Below, in pieces: positions 9,096 to 18,254 of a stretch of DNA of 64,000 nt. Every line of letters begins with the position of its first letter. The stretch's first letter is position 1. The notes beneath the pieces were generated by a model. That model worked only from the letters and a program-made list of their open reading frames with translations, did not search any database and was not told the DNA's origin. Source of the DNA: Shewanella sp. GD04112 (lineage in GTDB: Bacteria > Pseudomonadota > Gammaproteobacteria > Enterobacterales > Shewanellaceae). Where the stretch lies: contig NZ_JAOEAL010000001.1 of the NCBI RefSeq assembly GCF_029835735.1, positions 496,001 through 560,000 on the forward strand, given 5' to 3'. The translations under genes and the position numbers were made by a program.

Positions 9096-11315
9096 ATGAT
9101 GCGCCGAATAGTAGCTTCTCTCTTTTTATGTGTGTTGCTGACTCCCTTATGTGCGGCTGAACGGCCAAAAATAGGATTAGTGTTAAGCGGTGGAGGTGCT
9201 AAAGGCGCCGCCCATGTTGGTGTACTTAAAATTTTAGAAGAACATCATATTCCTGTGGACTATATTGCAGGTACGAGTATCGGCGCTTATGTCGCGGGTA
9301 TGTATGCCTTGGGATACAGTGCAAGTGAAGTCGAAACCATTATGATGGGGGTTGATTGGGATAGTGGTTATTCGGATACCATTCCGCGTAACGTCTTGAG
9401 TTACCGCGATAAACAGTTACGCGATCGTTACAATATTCCGCTTAATATCGGTTATACCGAGGGCGAAGTCCGGGCGCCGAGTGGCTTGCTGCGCGGGCAA
9501 ACCATGTCGCAGCTATTACGCCAGTCCACGGATCTGGTGCAGCAATTTGGTGATTTTGATGCGTTGGCCATTCCCTATCGAGCGGTGGCAACGGATTTAG
9601 AAACCAGTTTACCCGTCGTCATCGACCACGGCAGCTTAGTCAAAGCCATGCAGGCATCTGCGACTGTGCCGGGTGCACTGCAACCGACTCAGATCGATGG
9701 CAAGTTATTAGTCGATGGCGGTATTGCCAACAATATGCCCGTGGATGTGGTTAAGGCTATGGGCGCGGATATCATCATTGCCGTAGATATCGGCTCGCCG
9801 CTGGTGAAAAAAGACAAATTGAATAGCACGATTGCGGTGCTCGACCAGTTATCTAACTTCCTGACCAATGCCAGTACCGAAAAGCAAAAACAATTACTAA
9901 CAGATAAAGACGTATTGATCCGTCCCGCTATCGATGCCTTAAGCACCACAGACTTTACCATCATGCCCTTGGCCCTGACGTTAGGGAAAGAAGCCGCCAA
10001 CGGCCAGCTAGATAAATTGCAGGGCATGAGTGTCAGCGCTGAAGAATATGCCGCCTATGTGGATGCGAAGAAGGCCAAGGGCAAGTTATTAATGGCGGAT
10101 GTGGCGCATCCTATTAAAGAAATCGTATTCGATAACCAGTCTAAGGTCAGTCTAAACCTATTGAAGGAAACCTTAGATCTGAAAGCCGGCCAAGCTGTGA
10201 CTAAGGATGAGCTAAACGAGGCGTTAAAACGGATTTATGCCTTAAACAAATTTGAGCGCGTGGATGCCGAGTTTGTCGAGTCTGAAGAAGGTCGAGTGCT
10301 GACGGTGACCACCCGAGCTAAATCTTGGGGACCAAATTACTTCCAACTAGGCTTTAATTGGGAGGACGATTTTAGCTCTGATTCAGCCATCAGCTTTGAT
10401 ATGGCTTATACCATGACAGACTTAACCTTTAATGGCGGAGAGTGGCGAAACGAAGTTAAGCTTGGATTCGAAAAGCTATTTGCAACCGAGTTTTATCAAC
10501 CGCTAGATAGAGATCAAGAGTTTTATAGTCGAGCCCGATATCAATTCGATGTTCATAATTGGGATCTCTACGATAACAATAACCGTGTTTTTGTCTTTGA
10601 CAAGAAAACCCACACTATTGAATTAGGAATTGGTTATAACTATGTCTTGCAAGGGTTTATTGAATTTGGTTTAGTGGGGGAGAAAGGCGTTATCGTCAAT
10701 GATGCCTGGTTGCTGAAGGATTTTGATTTTAACTCCTACGGTGCTTACTTGAGGGTTGGTTATGACAGCTTAGACAGTATTAGTTTCCCGACTTCGGGTA
10801 ACCGCATCACCTTAAATGTGTATGTGCGTAATGAAGATTTTGACGATGTCGTTGATAACAATAAAAACGAATTTAGTGTTCAGGTTGAAGCCGATTGGAA
10901 AGGCGCGCTCAGCGTTGGCAATCATGCCTTTGTGGGTAAAGCGTCGCTTGCGACAAATAATAATGACGGACTTAATACGTTACACTTGTCCGATTTGGGC
11001 GGTTTCTTAAACCTTTCTGGTTATCACAAGGACTCGCTCACAGGGGCGCATAAGCTCTTTGGCGCCTTTGTCTATCAGTATGATCTGGGCCGAGATGCCT
11101 TATTAGGTATGAGAGATTACCCACTCTATTTAGGGCTAAGTTTAGAGGCGGGAAATGTATGGTATGAACGCTCAGAGGTATCCCTCTCAGACCTTATCTA
11201 TGCTTCTAGCCTTTACATAGGTACAGATACTTCTATGGGGCCGGCAGCACTGGGCTTTGGTATTACAGATATGGGTGATAAATCCTTGTATTTATTTGTC
11301 GGTAAAGCCTTCTAA
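9096..11315 (+). CDS. Patatin-like phospholipase fused to POTRA and outer-membrane barrel
   Basis: Predicted PlpD/type Vd autotransporter-like lipolytic protein, 739 aa. A signal peptide (cleavage near A20) is followed by a patatin domain with oxyanion motif SGGGAKGAAH, nucleophile elbow GTSIG (S61) and catalytic VDGG (D207), so the Ser-Asp dyad is complete. A POTRA-like segment (about 345-410) and an Omp85-type surface-antigen barrel (about 415-739), ending in the aromatic YLFVGKAF, make up the rest. The family places the enzyme across or on the outer membrane; substrate and secretion are inferred. ATG-ATG at 9096/9099 leaves the exact start open by one codon. It is a single-gene unit with its own terminator. 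Confidence 0.92.
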   Translation: MMRRIVASLFLCVLLTPLCAAERPKIGLVLSGGGAKGAAHVGVLKILEEHHIPVDYIAGTSIGAYVAGMYALGYSASEVETIMMGVDWDSGYSDTIPRNVLSYRDKQLRDRYNIPLNIGYTEGEVRAPSGLLRGQTMSQLLRQSTDLVQQFGDFDALAIPYRAVATDLETSLPVVIDHGSLVKAMQASATVPGALQPTQIDGKLLVDGGIANNMPVDVVKAMGADIIIAVDIGSPLVKKDKLNSTIAVLDQLSNFLTNASTEKQKQLLTDKDVLIRPAIDALSTTDFTIMPLALTLGKEAANGQLDKLQGMSVSAEEYAAYVDAKKAKGKLLMADVAHPIKEIVFDNQSKVSLNLLKETLDLKAGQAVTKDELNEALKRIYALNKFERVDAEFVESEEGRVLTVTTRAKSWGPNYFQLGFNWEDDFSSDSAISFDMAYTMTDLTFNGGEWRNEVKLGFEKLFATEFYQPLDRDQEFYSRARYQFDVHNWDLYDNNNRVFVFDKKTHTIELGIGYNYVLQGFIEFGLVGEKGVIVNDAWLLKDFDFNSYGAYLRVGYDSLDSISFPTSGNRITLNVYVRNEDFDDVVDNNKNEFSVQVEADWKGALSVGNHAFVGKASLATNNNDGLNTLHLSDLGGFLNLSGYHKDSLTGAHKLFGAFVYQYDLGRDALLGMRDYPLYLGLSLEAGNVWYERSEVSLSDLIYASSLYIGTDTSMGPAALGFGITDMGDKSLYLFVGKAF

Positions 11316-11322
11316 ATCGATC

Positions 11323-11355
11323 GAAGGGCATAACTAAGGTTATGCCCTTCGTTTT
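11323..11355 (+). terminator. Strong intrinsic terminator
   Basis: GAAGGGCATAAC and GTTATGCCCTTC form a perfect 12-bp stem with a TAAG loop, followed by GTTTTT, 7 bp after the patatin gene. Confidence 0.95.
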
Positions 11356-11526
11356 TCCTGCTGAACACTATTCCCGCATAATCTAAAAATCGCGTTTATA
11401 CTGGTTTGCGCAAATATCACTAAGTGTCATAACCTTTTACAAAATCTTGCTACAGCCAAACTAGGCAAAATGCTAAGGTTTTGCAGGAAAAAATAACAAC
11501 ACTCTCAACGGAAGCTGGGGAAAACA

Positions 11527-13569
11527 ATGAAGAAGATTAGCACACTGGCGCTGGGGATTGCCCTGAGCCTAGGTTTAGCCGCTTGCAGCAGCGAGCCTAA
11601 AACTGAAGTCGCCGCGGTTTCTGGCATTGAATTACAAAACTTTGATGCCTCAGTTCGCCATCAAGACGATTTTTATTACAGCGTGAACGGTAAATGGTTA
11701 GCGAATACGCCTATCCCTGCCGACAAGTCTAACTACGGTGCATTCTCTGTGCTGTACGATCAAAGCCAAGATGCGTTGAAAAAAATCATCGATGCCGCCG
11801 CAGCGCAAAAAGATGCTGCTCCTGGCTCTAATAATCAAAAAATCGGTGACTTTAACGCCAGCTTTATGAATACCGATTTGCTCGAATCCTTAGGTGTAAC
11901 CCCATTAAATCCATTACTGGCGGACATCTCTGCAGTGAAAAATCACAGTGAATTACCCGCGGTGATGGGGAAATTACTCACCAGCGGTTCAGGTATTCCC
12001 TTTGGTTTCTACGTTAATAACGACGCGAAAAATTCTACCCAATATGCAGTGTATTTAAGCCAGTCGGGCTTAACCTTGCCAGACCGCGATTACTACTTAA
12101 AAGATGACGCTAAGTTTGTCGCTAATCGCCAAGCAATGGCGAAATATGTGACTGATATTCTGACTGAAGCAGGCTATAAAAATGCAAAACGTGCCGCGAA
12201 AAACGTAGCCGACATCGAGATGATGATCGCTAAGAGCCAGTGGAGCCGCGTTGAATCTCGCGATGCTAACAAGTCTTACAACAAACTGAGCCGTGCCGAG
12301 CTGCAAAAACTCACTGGCAAGTTTGATATCAATGCCTTTGCGACCAGTGCGGGCCTTGGCGATAAAGTGACTGAAGTCATCGTGCGTCAGCCATCATACT
12401 TAGAAAAGTTAGGCGCTAATTTTGATGCCTTCCCCGTTTCAGCTTGGCAGGACTATTTAACGTTCCACCTCGTGGATAGTTACGCCGAGTTGTTAAGTAA
12501 AAACTTTGTCGATCTTAACTTTGCCTTTAAGAGCAAAACGTTGATGGGCATTGAAGAGCAGCAACCACGCTGGAAAAAAGCGGTTGATGGCGCCGACCAA
12601 GTAATAGGTGAATTAGTGGGTGAAGAGTACGTTAAGCAGTACTTTAAACCAGAAGCCAAAGCGCGCATGGAAACCATGATCAAAAACTTGATCAAAGCTT
12701 TTGAAGTCAGTATTAATGAACTCGAGTGGATGACGCCTGAAACGAAAGTCGCGGCTCAAGAAAAACTGTCTAAGTTTACCTACAAGATTGGTTATCCAGA
12801 CAAGTGGAAAGACTACACAGCGTTAGAGATCAAGCCTGATGAGCTGGTGGGTAACTATATGCGTTATGCCAACTTCGAATATCAAGACATGATCAACAAG
12901 TTAGGTAAGCCAATCGATCGTACCGAGTGGCATATGACACCACAAACGGTGAACGCTTATTACAGCCCTGTTGGCAATGAAATCGTATTCCCTGCGGCGA
13001 TTCTGCAACCGCCATTCTTCAATATGGAAGCCGATGATGCGGTTAACTACGGTGGTATCGGTGCGGTAATTGGCCACGAAATCAGCCATGGTTTCGACGA
13101 CCAAGGTGCTAAGTACGATGGCGACGGCAACCTGCGTGATTGGTGGTCTGATAAAGACCGTGAAGAGTTCCAAAAACGCGGTAAGCAACTGTCGGCGCAG
13201 TATTCTGGCTATGAAGCGTTGCCCGGTAAGTTTGTGAACGGTGATTTAACCTTAGGCGAAAACATTGGTGACTTAGGCGGGTTAACCGTAGCGGCGCGTG
13301 CCTATGCGATGAGCTTAAACGGTAAACCTGCACCAGTGCTCGATGGCTTAACGGGTGAGCAGCGTTTCTTCGTCGGTTGGTCACAAGTGTGGCGCCGCAA
13401 CTACCGTGATGAAGAGTTAGGTCGTCGTTTACTGACGGATCCGCATTCACCTAGCCACTACCGTGCTATGGGTACACCGCGCAATATTGAAGCCTTCTAT
13501 AAAGCTTTTGAGCTGAAAGAAAGCGACAAGATGTATTTAAAACCAGAAGAGCGCGTAAAAATCTGGTAA
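11527..13569 (+). CDS. M13-family zinc endopeptidase lipoprotein (PepO-like)
   Basis: Neprilysin/PepO-type metallopeptidase, 680 aa. The N-terminus is a lipoprotein signal with lipobox LAAC (C20), so the enzyme should be anchored in the periplasm or envelope. The zinc motif HEISH is at 517-521, the third ligand is E578 in ENIGDLGG, and the family ends in a CxxW-like region replaced here by YLKPEERVKIW. N- and C-terminal M13 domains are both full length. The family cleaves short peptides; the physiological substrate here is unknown. GGAAGCTGGGG precedes the ATG. It sits alone between two terminators. Confidence 0.94.
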   Translation: MKKISTLALGIALSLGLAACSSEPKTEVAAVSGIELQNFDASVRHQDDFYYSVNGKWLANTPIPADKSNYGAFSVLYDQSQDALKKIIDAAAAQKDAAPGSNNQKIGDFNASFMNTDLLESLGVTPLNPLLADISAVKNHSELPAVMGKLLTSGSGIPFGFYVNNDAKNSTQYAVYLSQSGLTLPDRDYYLKDDAKFVANRQAMAKYVTDILTEAGYKNAKRAAKNVADIEMMIAKSQWSRVESRDANKSYNKLSRAELQKLTGKFDINAFATSAGLGDKVTEVIVRQPSYLEKLGANFDAFPVSAWQDYLTFHLVDSYAELLSKNFVDLNFAFKSKTLMGIEEQQPRWKKAVDGADQVIGELVGEEYVKQYFKPEAKARMETMIKNLIKAFEVSINELEWMTPETKVAAQEKLSKFTYKIGYPDKWKDYTALEIKPDELVGNYMRYANFEYQDMINKLGKPIDRTEWHMTPQTVNAYYSPVGNEIVFPAAILQPPFFNMEADDAVNYGGIGAVIGHEISHGFDDQGAKYDGDGNLRDWWSDKDREEFQKRGKQLSAQYSGYEALPGKFVNGDLTLGENIGDLGGLTVAARAYAMSLNGKPAPVLDGLTGEQRFFVGWSQVWRRNYRDEELGRRLLTDPHSPSHYRAMGTPRNIEAFYKAFELKESDKMYLKPEERVKIW

Positions 13570-13586
13570 TCCATAGGATGAAAATG

Positions 13587-13614
13587 AAAAAGCCAGACGG
13601 ATGTCTGGCTTTTT
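13587..13614. terminator. Bidirectional terminator between peptidase and hxpB
   Basis: AAAAAGCCAGAC and GTCTGGCTTTTT are exact complements around GGAT. A and T runs on both sides suit the convergent M13 peptidase (+) and HAD phosphatase (-). Confidence 0.93.
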
Positions 13615-13638
13615 GCTTTTCGCAATTTGGTGTTGTGA

Positions 13639-14295
13639 TTAGCCCAAGATCGCCGGTAAATCTAACATGCTGTCGGCTTGGTGATGGGCGACAACCCATT
13701 TTGCCTCACCGCGTTGCTCCGCTGCGGGAATGGCGACGGTTTGCATATTGGCGGCGCGGGCGGCGATTAGACCATTGAAAGAGTCTTCAATCGCGAGGCA
13801 ATAACGCGGGTCGACTCCTAAGGCGGCCGCACAATTTAAGTAAACCTCAGGATGCGGCTTGCCATAGGTGAGTCCTTCGGCGGATTGTACCGCCATAAAC
13901 TTATCGCTTAGGCCGAGTTTACTGAGTACGGCTTCGATAATGGTGTAAAAAGAAGAGGTGGCTAGGCCTATCTTTAAGCCTTTAGCTTGGCAGTAATCAA
14001 TGGCTTGTTGAACGCCTTGCATGGCTTCGCCCGTTCGCAGGATTTCCTCTGCGACTTTATCGACGATGGCGGTGCTGACCTTGGCATTGTCGTAATCGGC
14101 CCAAGGTGCTTTGTGATACCAATAGTCGACACATTGGTCGATACGTAAACCTGTGGTTTGTTGAATCGTTTCGATAGTGACGGGCACGCCAAGTGCCGAT
14201 AAGACTTCATACTCAACCCGTTGCCAAAGGGGTTCTGAATCGATTAACACACCATCCATATCAAAGATAACAGCTTGAATACTAAGGGATGTCAT
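13639..14295 (-). CDS. hxpB: HAD-family sugar-phosphate phosphatase (HxpB/YniC-like)
   Basis: Haloacid dehalogenase-superfamily phosphatase, 218 aa, very close in layout to E. coli YniC/HxpB (hexitol/2-deoxyglucose-6-phosphatase). Motif I FDMDGVLIDSEP carries the nucleophile Asp and acid/base Asp, motif II is in LATSSF, motif III is the Lys in GKPHPEVYL, and motif IV is AIEDSFNG. The cap insertion between motifs I and II is the small alpha-helical C1 type. GGAG five bases before the ATG supports the start. The exact physiological substrate is inferred from the E. coli relative. It is a monocistronic unit convergent with the M13 peptidase gene. Confidence 0.88.
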   Translation of the reverse strand: MTSLSIQAVIFDMDGVLIDSEPLWQRVEYEVLSALGVPVTIETIQQTTGLRIDQCVDYWYHKAPWADYDNAKVSTAIVDKVAEEILRTGEAMQGVQQAIDYCQAKGLKIGLATSSFYTIIEAVLSKLGLSDKFMAVQSAEGLTYGKPHPEVYLNCAAALGVDPRYCLAIEDSFNGLIAARAANMQTVAIPAAEQRGEAKWVVAHHQADSMLDLPAILG

Positions 14296-14591
14296 TACTA
14301 CTCCAAGGGATGGGAAGGATTACTAAGCGCTATGCTCTGGGAACTTGAGTGTATGGTTAAGCTCTGCATCTTCAAAGTCTAAAAGCACAAAGTTTAAAAA
14401 TATTTACGCTTAACCTGCGGTTGTGAGCAAAAAAATATTCGTTCGATTTTAAATTGATTAACTTATGTTAACTATTTGTCGCTTATGGTTTTTTGTCTGT
14501 TTTCAAACTATTGTCTAATTTCCCTTGTTTTATTCTTGCCGTAAGTTGAGCTGCACCTCCGGATTTAGCCCTTATTTCGTCTTTCGCCGAG

Positions 14592-14607
14592 TGTGACCTG
14601 ATTCATA
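14592..14607. promoter_or_regulatory. CRP-like site overlapping the acnB -35 box
   Basis: TGTGA-N6-TCATA matches the CRP consensus at nine of ten half-site positions. Its centre is about 38-41 bp upstream of the expected acnB transcription start, the class II activator position. E. coli acnB is known to be CRP-activated. Confidence 0.5.
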
Positions 14608-14630
14608 CTTTTGCAAAGCTGTAGTATACT
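14602..14630 (+). promoter_or_regulatory. Predicted sigma-70 promoter of acnB
   Basis: TTCATA (-35) and TATACT (-10) are separated by exactly 17 bp. Transcription would start near 14637, giving a leader of about 90 nt before the GTG start. Confidence 0.6.
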
Positions 14631-14729
14631 GCTGGCCGGAAATACGGGTCGATCATGTCGGACTGTCAGCTTCAATTGAGAAGACGTGCAGTTTCGTTGT
14701 TAGAGCGCCAAACAAAGAGGAATGTTGCC

Positions 14730-17327
14730 GTGCTAGAAGCATATCGTAAACACGTCGCAGAACGTGCTGCAGAGGGCGTAGTCCCTAAGCCATTAGATGC
14801 ACATCAAGTGGCTGAACTGGTTAAATTGGTTCAAAATCCCCCCGCTGGTGAAGAAGCCGTTATTCTTGACCTGCTAGAAAATCGAATTCCCCCCGGTGTT
14901 GACGAAGCCGCTTACGTAAAAGCCGCTTTCTTAGATGCGGTTGCCAAAGGCGCTGCAACTTCACCTATCCTGTCTGCCGAACGTGCGACTGAGTTATTAG
15001 GCACTATGCAAGGTGGCTATAACATCGAGCCGCTGATCGCTCAGTTAGATAACCCTGCTCTGGCGCCTTTAGCCGCTAAAGCCTTATCTCACACGCTGCT
15101 GATGTTTGATTCTTTCCACGATGTGGTTGAGAAAATGGAAGCGGGTAATGCCTATGCTAAACAAGTCGTTGAAGCTTGGGCAAATGCAGACTGGTACTTA
15201 AGCCGTCCAAAATTAGCGGACAAAGTGACCCTGACCGTATTCAAAGTCTCAGGTGAAACCAACACCGACGACCTGTCACCAGCACCTGATGCTTGGTCAC
15301 GTCCAGATATCCCATTGCACGCTTTAGCTATGCTGAAAAACGCGCGTGATGGTATCGAGCCAGATGTACCTGGCAGCGTAGGTCCAATCAAGAAATTAGA
15401 AGAACTGAAAACCAAAGGTTTCCCATTAGTTTACGTGGGTGACGTTGTAGGTACAGGTTCGTCACGTAAGTCTGCAACTAACTCAGTACTGTGGTTCATG
15501 GGTGATGATATCCCATTCGTACCTAACAAACGTGCTGGTGGTTTCTGCTTAGGTGGCAAGATTGCGCCGATTTTCTTCAACACTATGGAAGATGCGGGCG
15601 CACTGCCAATCGAACTTGACGTCAGCAAAATGGAAATGGGCGATGTGATCGACATTTATCCATACGCTGGACAAGTGAAGCGTCACGGCTCAGACGAAGT
15701 GATTTCTGAGTTCAGCCTGAAAACCGACGTACTGTTAGACGAAGTACGTGCTGGTGGTCGTATTCCATTGATTATCGGTCGTGGTTTAACTGACAAAGCT
15801 CGCGCAGTGTTAGGTTTACCCGCTTCTGACGTATTCGTACGTCCTCAAGACGTCGCTGATAATGGCAAAGGTTATACGCTTGCACAGAAGATGGTCGGTA
15901 AAGCCTGTGGTGTTGCTGGCGTACGTCCAGGTCAATACTGTGAGCCTAAGATGACTTCTGTGGGTTCTCAGGACACGACTGGTCCTATGACCCGTGACGA
16001 GCTGAAAGACTTAGCCTGTTTAGGCTTCAGTGCCGATTTGACCATGCAGTCATTCTGCCACACTGCCGCTTATCCAAAACCAGTAGACGTTAACACTCAC
16101 CACACTCTGCCAGACTTCATCATGAACCGTGGTGGTGTGTCTCTGCGTCCAGGTGACGGTGTTATCCACTCTTGGTTAAACCGTATGTTATTACCAGACA
16201 CAGTAGGTACTGGTGGTGACTCACATACGCGTTTCCCTATCGGTATTTCATTCCCAGCAGGTTCTGGTCTAGTGGCATTCGCTGCCGCGACCGGTGTGAT
16301 GCCTCTGGACATGCCAGAATCAGTATTAGTGCGCTTCAAGGGCAAGATGCAACCTGGCATCACCCTACGTGACCTAGTACACGCGATTCCATTAAAAGCG
16401 ATTGAAATGGGTCTGCTGACCGTTGAGAAGAAAGGTAAAGTGAACATCTTCTCTGGTCGCGTACTGGAAATCGAAGGCTTAGAAACTCTGAAAGTAGAAC
16501 AGGCATTCGAACTGTCTGACGCGTCTGCAGAACGCTCTGCAGCGGGTTGTACTATCAAGTTAGACAAAGAGCCAATCATCGAGTACCTGAACTCGAACAT
16601 CACTATGCTGAAGTGGATGATCGCCGAAGGTTACGGTGACCGTCGCACGATAGAGCGTCGTATCAAAGGCATGGAAGAGTGGTTAGCGAATCCTGAGCTG
16701 ATGAGCGCAGACGCCGATGCTGAGTACGCTGCGGTGATCGAAATCGATCTGAACGAGATCAAAGAGCCAATCCTGTGTGCGCCAAACGATCCAGACGATG
16801 CAGTATTACTGTCATCTGTTGCACAAACTAAGATTGACGAAGTGTTCGTAGGTTCTTGTATGACTAACATTGGTCACTTCCGTGCGACCGGTAAGATGTT
16901 AGACAAGTTCGCTAAGACGCTGCCAACACGTCTGTGGATTGCGCCACCGACTAAGATGGACAAAGACCAGCTGACCGAAGAAGGTTACTACGGTATTTTC
17001 GGTCGCGTTGGTGCGCGTATCGAGATCCCAGGCTGTTCACTGTGTATGGGTAACCAAGCACGTGTGGCTGAAGGTTCTACTGTGGTATCGACTTCTACCC
17101 GTAACTTCCCGAACCGTTTAGGTACAGGCGCTAACGTTTACTTAGCCTCTGCGGAATTAGCGGCAGTAGCAGCCTTGTTAGGTCGTCTGCCATCGGTTGA
17201 AGAATACCAAGAATACGCGAAAGAGTTAGATGCAACTGCAGCTGACACTTACCGTTACTTGAACTTCGATCAAATCGATTCTTACACTCAGAAAGCATCA
17301 CAAGTGATCTTTCAATCAGCTGTATAA
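14730..17327 (+). CDS. acnB: Aconitate hydratase B
   Basis: TCA-cycle enzyme that interconverts citrate and isocitrate through a [4Fe-4S] cluster; AcnB also acts as an iron-responsive RNA-binding protein when the cluster is lost. The GTG at 14730 is chosen: it has AGAGG 9 bases upstream, begins LEAYRKHVAERAAEG exactly as E. coli AcnB, and gives 865 aa, the E. coli length. With this start the cluster cysteines fall at C710, C769 and C772 (SCMTN, CSLCMG), the same numbers as E. coli. The frame extends back to an ATG at 14655, but the extra 25 residues are basic and unlike the family. Strong terminator after the stop. Confidence 0.98.
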   Translation: MLEAYRKHVAERAAEGVVPKPLDAHQVAELVKLVQNPPAGEEAVILDLLENRIPPGVDEAAYVKAAFLDAVAKGAATSPILSAERATELLGTMQGGYNIEPLIAQLDNPALAPLAAKALSHTLLMFDSFHDVVEKMEAGNAYAKQVVEAWANADWYLSRPKLADKVTLTVFKVSGETNTDDLSPAPDAWSRPDIPLHALAMLKNARDGIEPDVPGSVGPIKKLEELKTKGFPLVYVGDVVGTGSSRKSATNSVLWFMGDDIPFVPNKRAGGFCLGGKIAPIFFNTMEDAGALPIELDVSKMEMGDVIDIYPYAGQVKRHGSDEVISEFSLKTDVLLDEVRAGGRIPLIIGRGLTDKARAVLGLPASDVFVRPQDVADNGKGYTLAQKMVGKACGVAGVRPGQYCEPKMTSVGSQDTTGPMTRDELKDLACLGFSADLTMQSFCHTAAYPKPVDVNTHHTLPDFIMNRGGVSLRPGDGVIHSWLNRMLLPDTVGTGGDSHTRFPIGISFPAGSGLVAFAAATGVMPLDMPESVLVRFKGKMQPGITLRDLVHAIPLKAIEMGLLTVEKKGKVNIFSGRVLEIEGLETLKVEQAFELSDASAERSAAGCTIKLDKEPIIEYLNSNITMLKWMIAEGYGDRRTIERRIKGMEEWLANPELMSADADAEYAAVIEIDLNEIKEPILCAPNDPDDAVLLSSVAQTKIDEVFVGSCMTNIGHFRATGKMLDKFAKTLPTRLWIAPPTKMDKDQLTEEGYYGIFGRVGARIEIPGCSLCMGNQARVAEGSTVVSTSTRNFPNRLGTGANVYLASAELAAVAALLGRLPSVEEYQEYAKELDATAADTYRYLNFDQIDSYTQKASQVIFQSAV

Positions 17328-17345
17328 TCGATTGATATGATAATG

Positions 17346-17372
17346 AAAAAGCCAGCGAAAGCTGGCTTTTTT
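17346..17372 (+). terminator. Intrinsic terminator after acnB
   Basis: AAAAAGCCAGC and GCTGGCTTTTTT pair around GAAA (a stable tetraloop), 18 bp past the acnB stop. Confidence 0.95.
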
Positions 17373-17507
17373 GTTTGTAAATTCTATCGCTAATAAGCTG
17401 TTGATTAAGAAGTGACTGCCAATCTCAAAAACTATTTATCAAGGGTGGCGACTTGCCCCCATTGACGCGCAATCATGCGATTCGCGGTGCATAACGGTTA
17501 GCGCTAA

Positions 17508-17993
17508 TTAGGCTTGCTGGGCGTGCTCTGAATACTGGTTATGTAGCACTTCGAGCAATTTATCTTCTAACTCGAAACGGGTTTCCATGGTGTGGGCCAG
17601 TTCGGAAAGATCTTTATCGAGCTGGTATAACACTTGATCATCCTGCGCTTCGGCGTACTTATCATTAAAGTCTAACGCCGCGTTAGTCGTTGGAGTGATC
17701 TTTGGCAGTACTTGCTGGGCTAAGGTTTTGCTCGAGGCGCCAAACTTTTCACAGGCATTGACCACTTGGTCATAGACTTCGAAATGGCCTTCGGAGACGT
17801 AATCGACTAATAAATCACAAAAGGATTTCACATGATCGAAGGAGGGAAGGGATTTTTCGGCTTTCCCATAGGGAGGAAGGCCTGCTATCTGGCAGTAATG
17901 CACCAAGAGTTTACGACGATTTTCTAGCCATTGATCTATAAGCTTATTTGAACCGCCCCACTTTTGTTCTGCTTTTTCGAGTTCTCTCAGCAT
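17508..17993 (-). CDS. rsd: Rsd/AlgQ family regulator of sigma-70
   Basis: Small all-helical protein of the Rsd/AlgQ family, which binds region 4 of the housekeeping sigma factor and shifts RNA polymerase toward alternative sigmas in stationary phase. The N-terminal pattern MLRELE...GSNKLIDQWLENRRKLL aligns with E. coli Rsd (MLNQLD...GSNKLVDRW), as does LVDYVSEGHFEVY. The ATG at 17993 is preferred because it matches the E. coli N-terminus and has GGA 8 bases upstream; an in-frame ATG at 18005 would add MECI. rsd and hemE are also neighbours in E. coli. Here they are divergent, and a minus-strand terminator-like hairpin lies upstream of rsd. Confidence 0.9.
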   Translation of the reverse strand: MLRELEKAEQKWGGSNKLIDQWLENRRKLLVHYCQIAGLPPYGKAEKSLPSFDHVKSFCDLLVDYVSEGHFEVYDQVVNACEKFGASSKTLAQQVLPKITPTTNAALDFNDKYAEAQDDQVLYQLDKDLSELAHTMETRFELEDKLLEVLHNQYSEHAQQA

Positions 17994-18129
17994 GATGCAT
18001 TCCATTTAAGTGCCAGGACATGACTCTAATGTAGGGGAGAAATAGCTCTTGGATCAACCCTTTTTATCGGGATTTGCGAGAATTGGCAGATGGACAAACC
18101 AGCTGTTTTGTATAAAAAAATGCGGAAAT

Positions 18130-18162
18130 AAAAAGCCCAACGATAGAAACCTATCGTTGGGC
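18130..18162 (-). terminator. Strong minus-strand terminator upstream of rsd
   Basis: GCCCAACGATAG (18135-18146) and CTATCGTTGGGC (18151-18162) form a perfect 12-bp stem. The U-run lies only on the minus-strand side (TTTTTATTT). No protein gene on that strand precedes it, which is why a small RNA is suspected. Confidence 0.88.
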
Positions 18163-18219
18163 GAGTAATGTATATAGCAGGCTCGATGCGACGAGCTTCT
18201 TGATTGTTCTTGCTAGCGC
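18130..18219 (-). ncRNA. Candidate small RNA between rsd and hemE
   Basis: Minus-strand unit of about 90 nt. A promoter lies at 18226-18254 (TTGCGC, 17-bp spacer, TATAAA). The transcript would contain a small hairpin (GCTCG/CGAGC, 18181-18196), an AU-rich single-stranded stretch and a perfect 12-bp terminator stem (18135-18162) followed by TTTTTATTT. That is the architecture of Hfq-dependent regulators, and there is no reading frame of note. I do not recognise the sequence as RyhB, Spot 42, GcvB or FnrS. The -35 box is weak, so it may instead be a terminator within a longer rsd leader. Confidence 0.45.
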
Positions 18220-18225
18220 AAACTT

Positions 18226-18254
18226 TTTATACCAAAGGCAGGAAACCAGCGCAA
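18226..18254 (-). promoter_or_regulatory. Predicted promoter of the candidate small RNA
   Basis: On the minus strand, TATAAA (18231-18226) is preceded by TTGCGC (18254-18249) with a 17-bp spacer. The -10 box is strong and the -35 only half-conserved. Confidence 0.4.

Larger units (their letters stand above)
14296..14729. other. Intergenic region between hxpB and acnB (434 bp)
   Basis: Divergent promoter region. The left part (14300-14560) is AT-rich with no convincing reading frame. The right part contains the acnB promoter and an overlapping CRP-like site (listed separately). No RNA gene is seen. Confidence 0.7.

Noticed and set aside
16097..16603. 168-codon minus-strand frame inside acnB
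   Set aside because: Shadow of highly biased acnB codons; no SD and no family resemblance.
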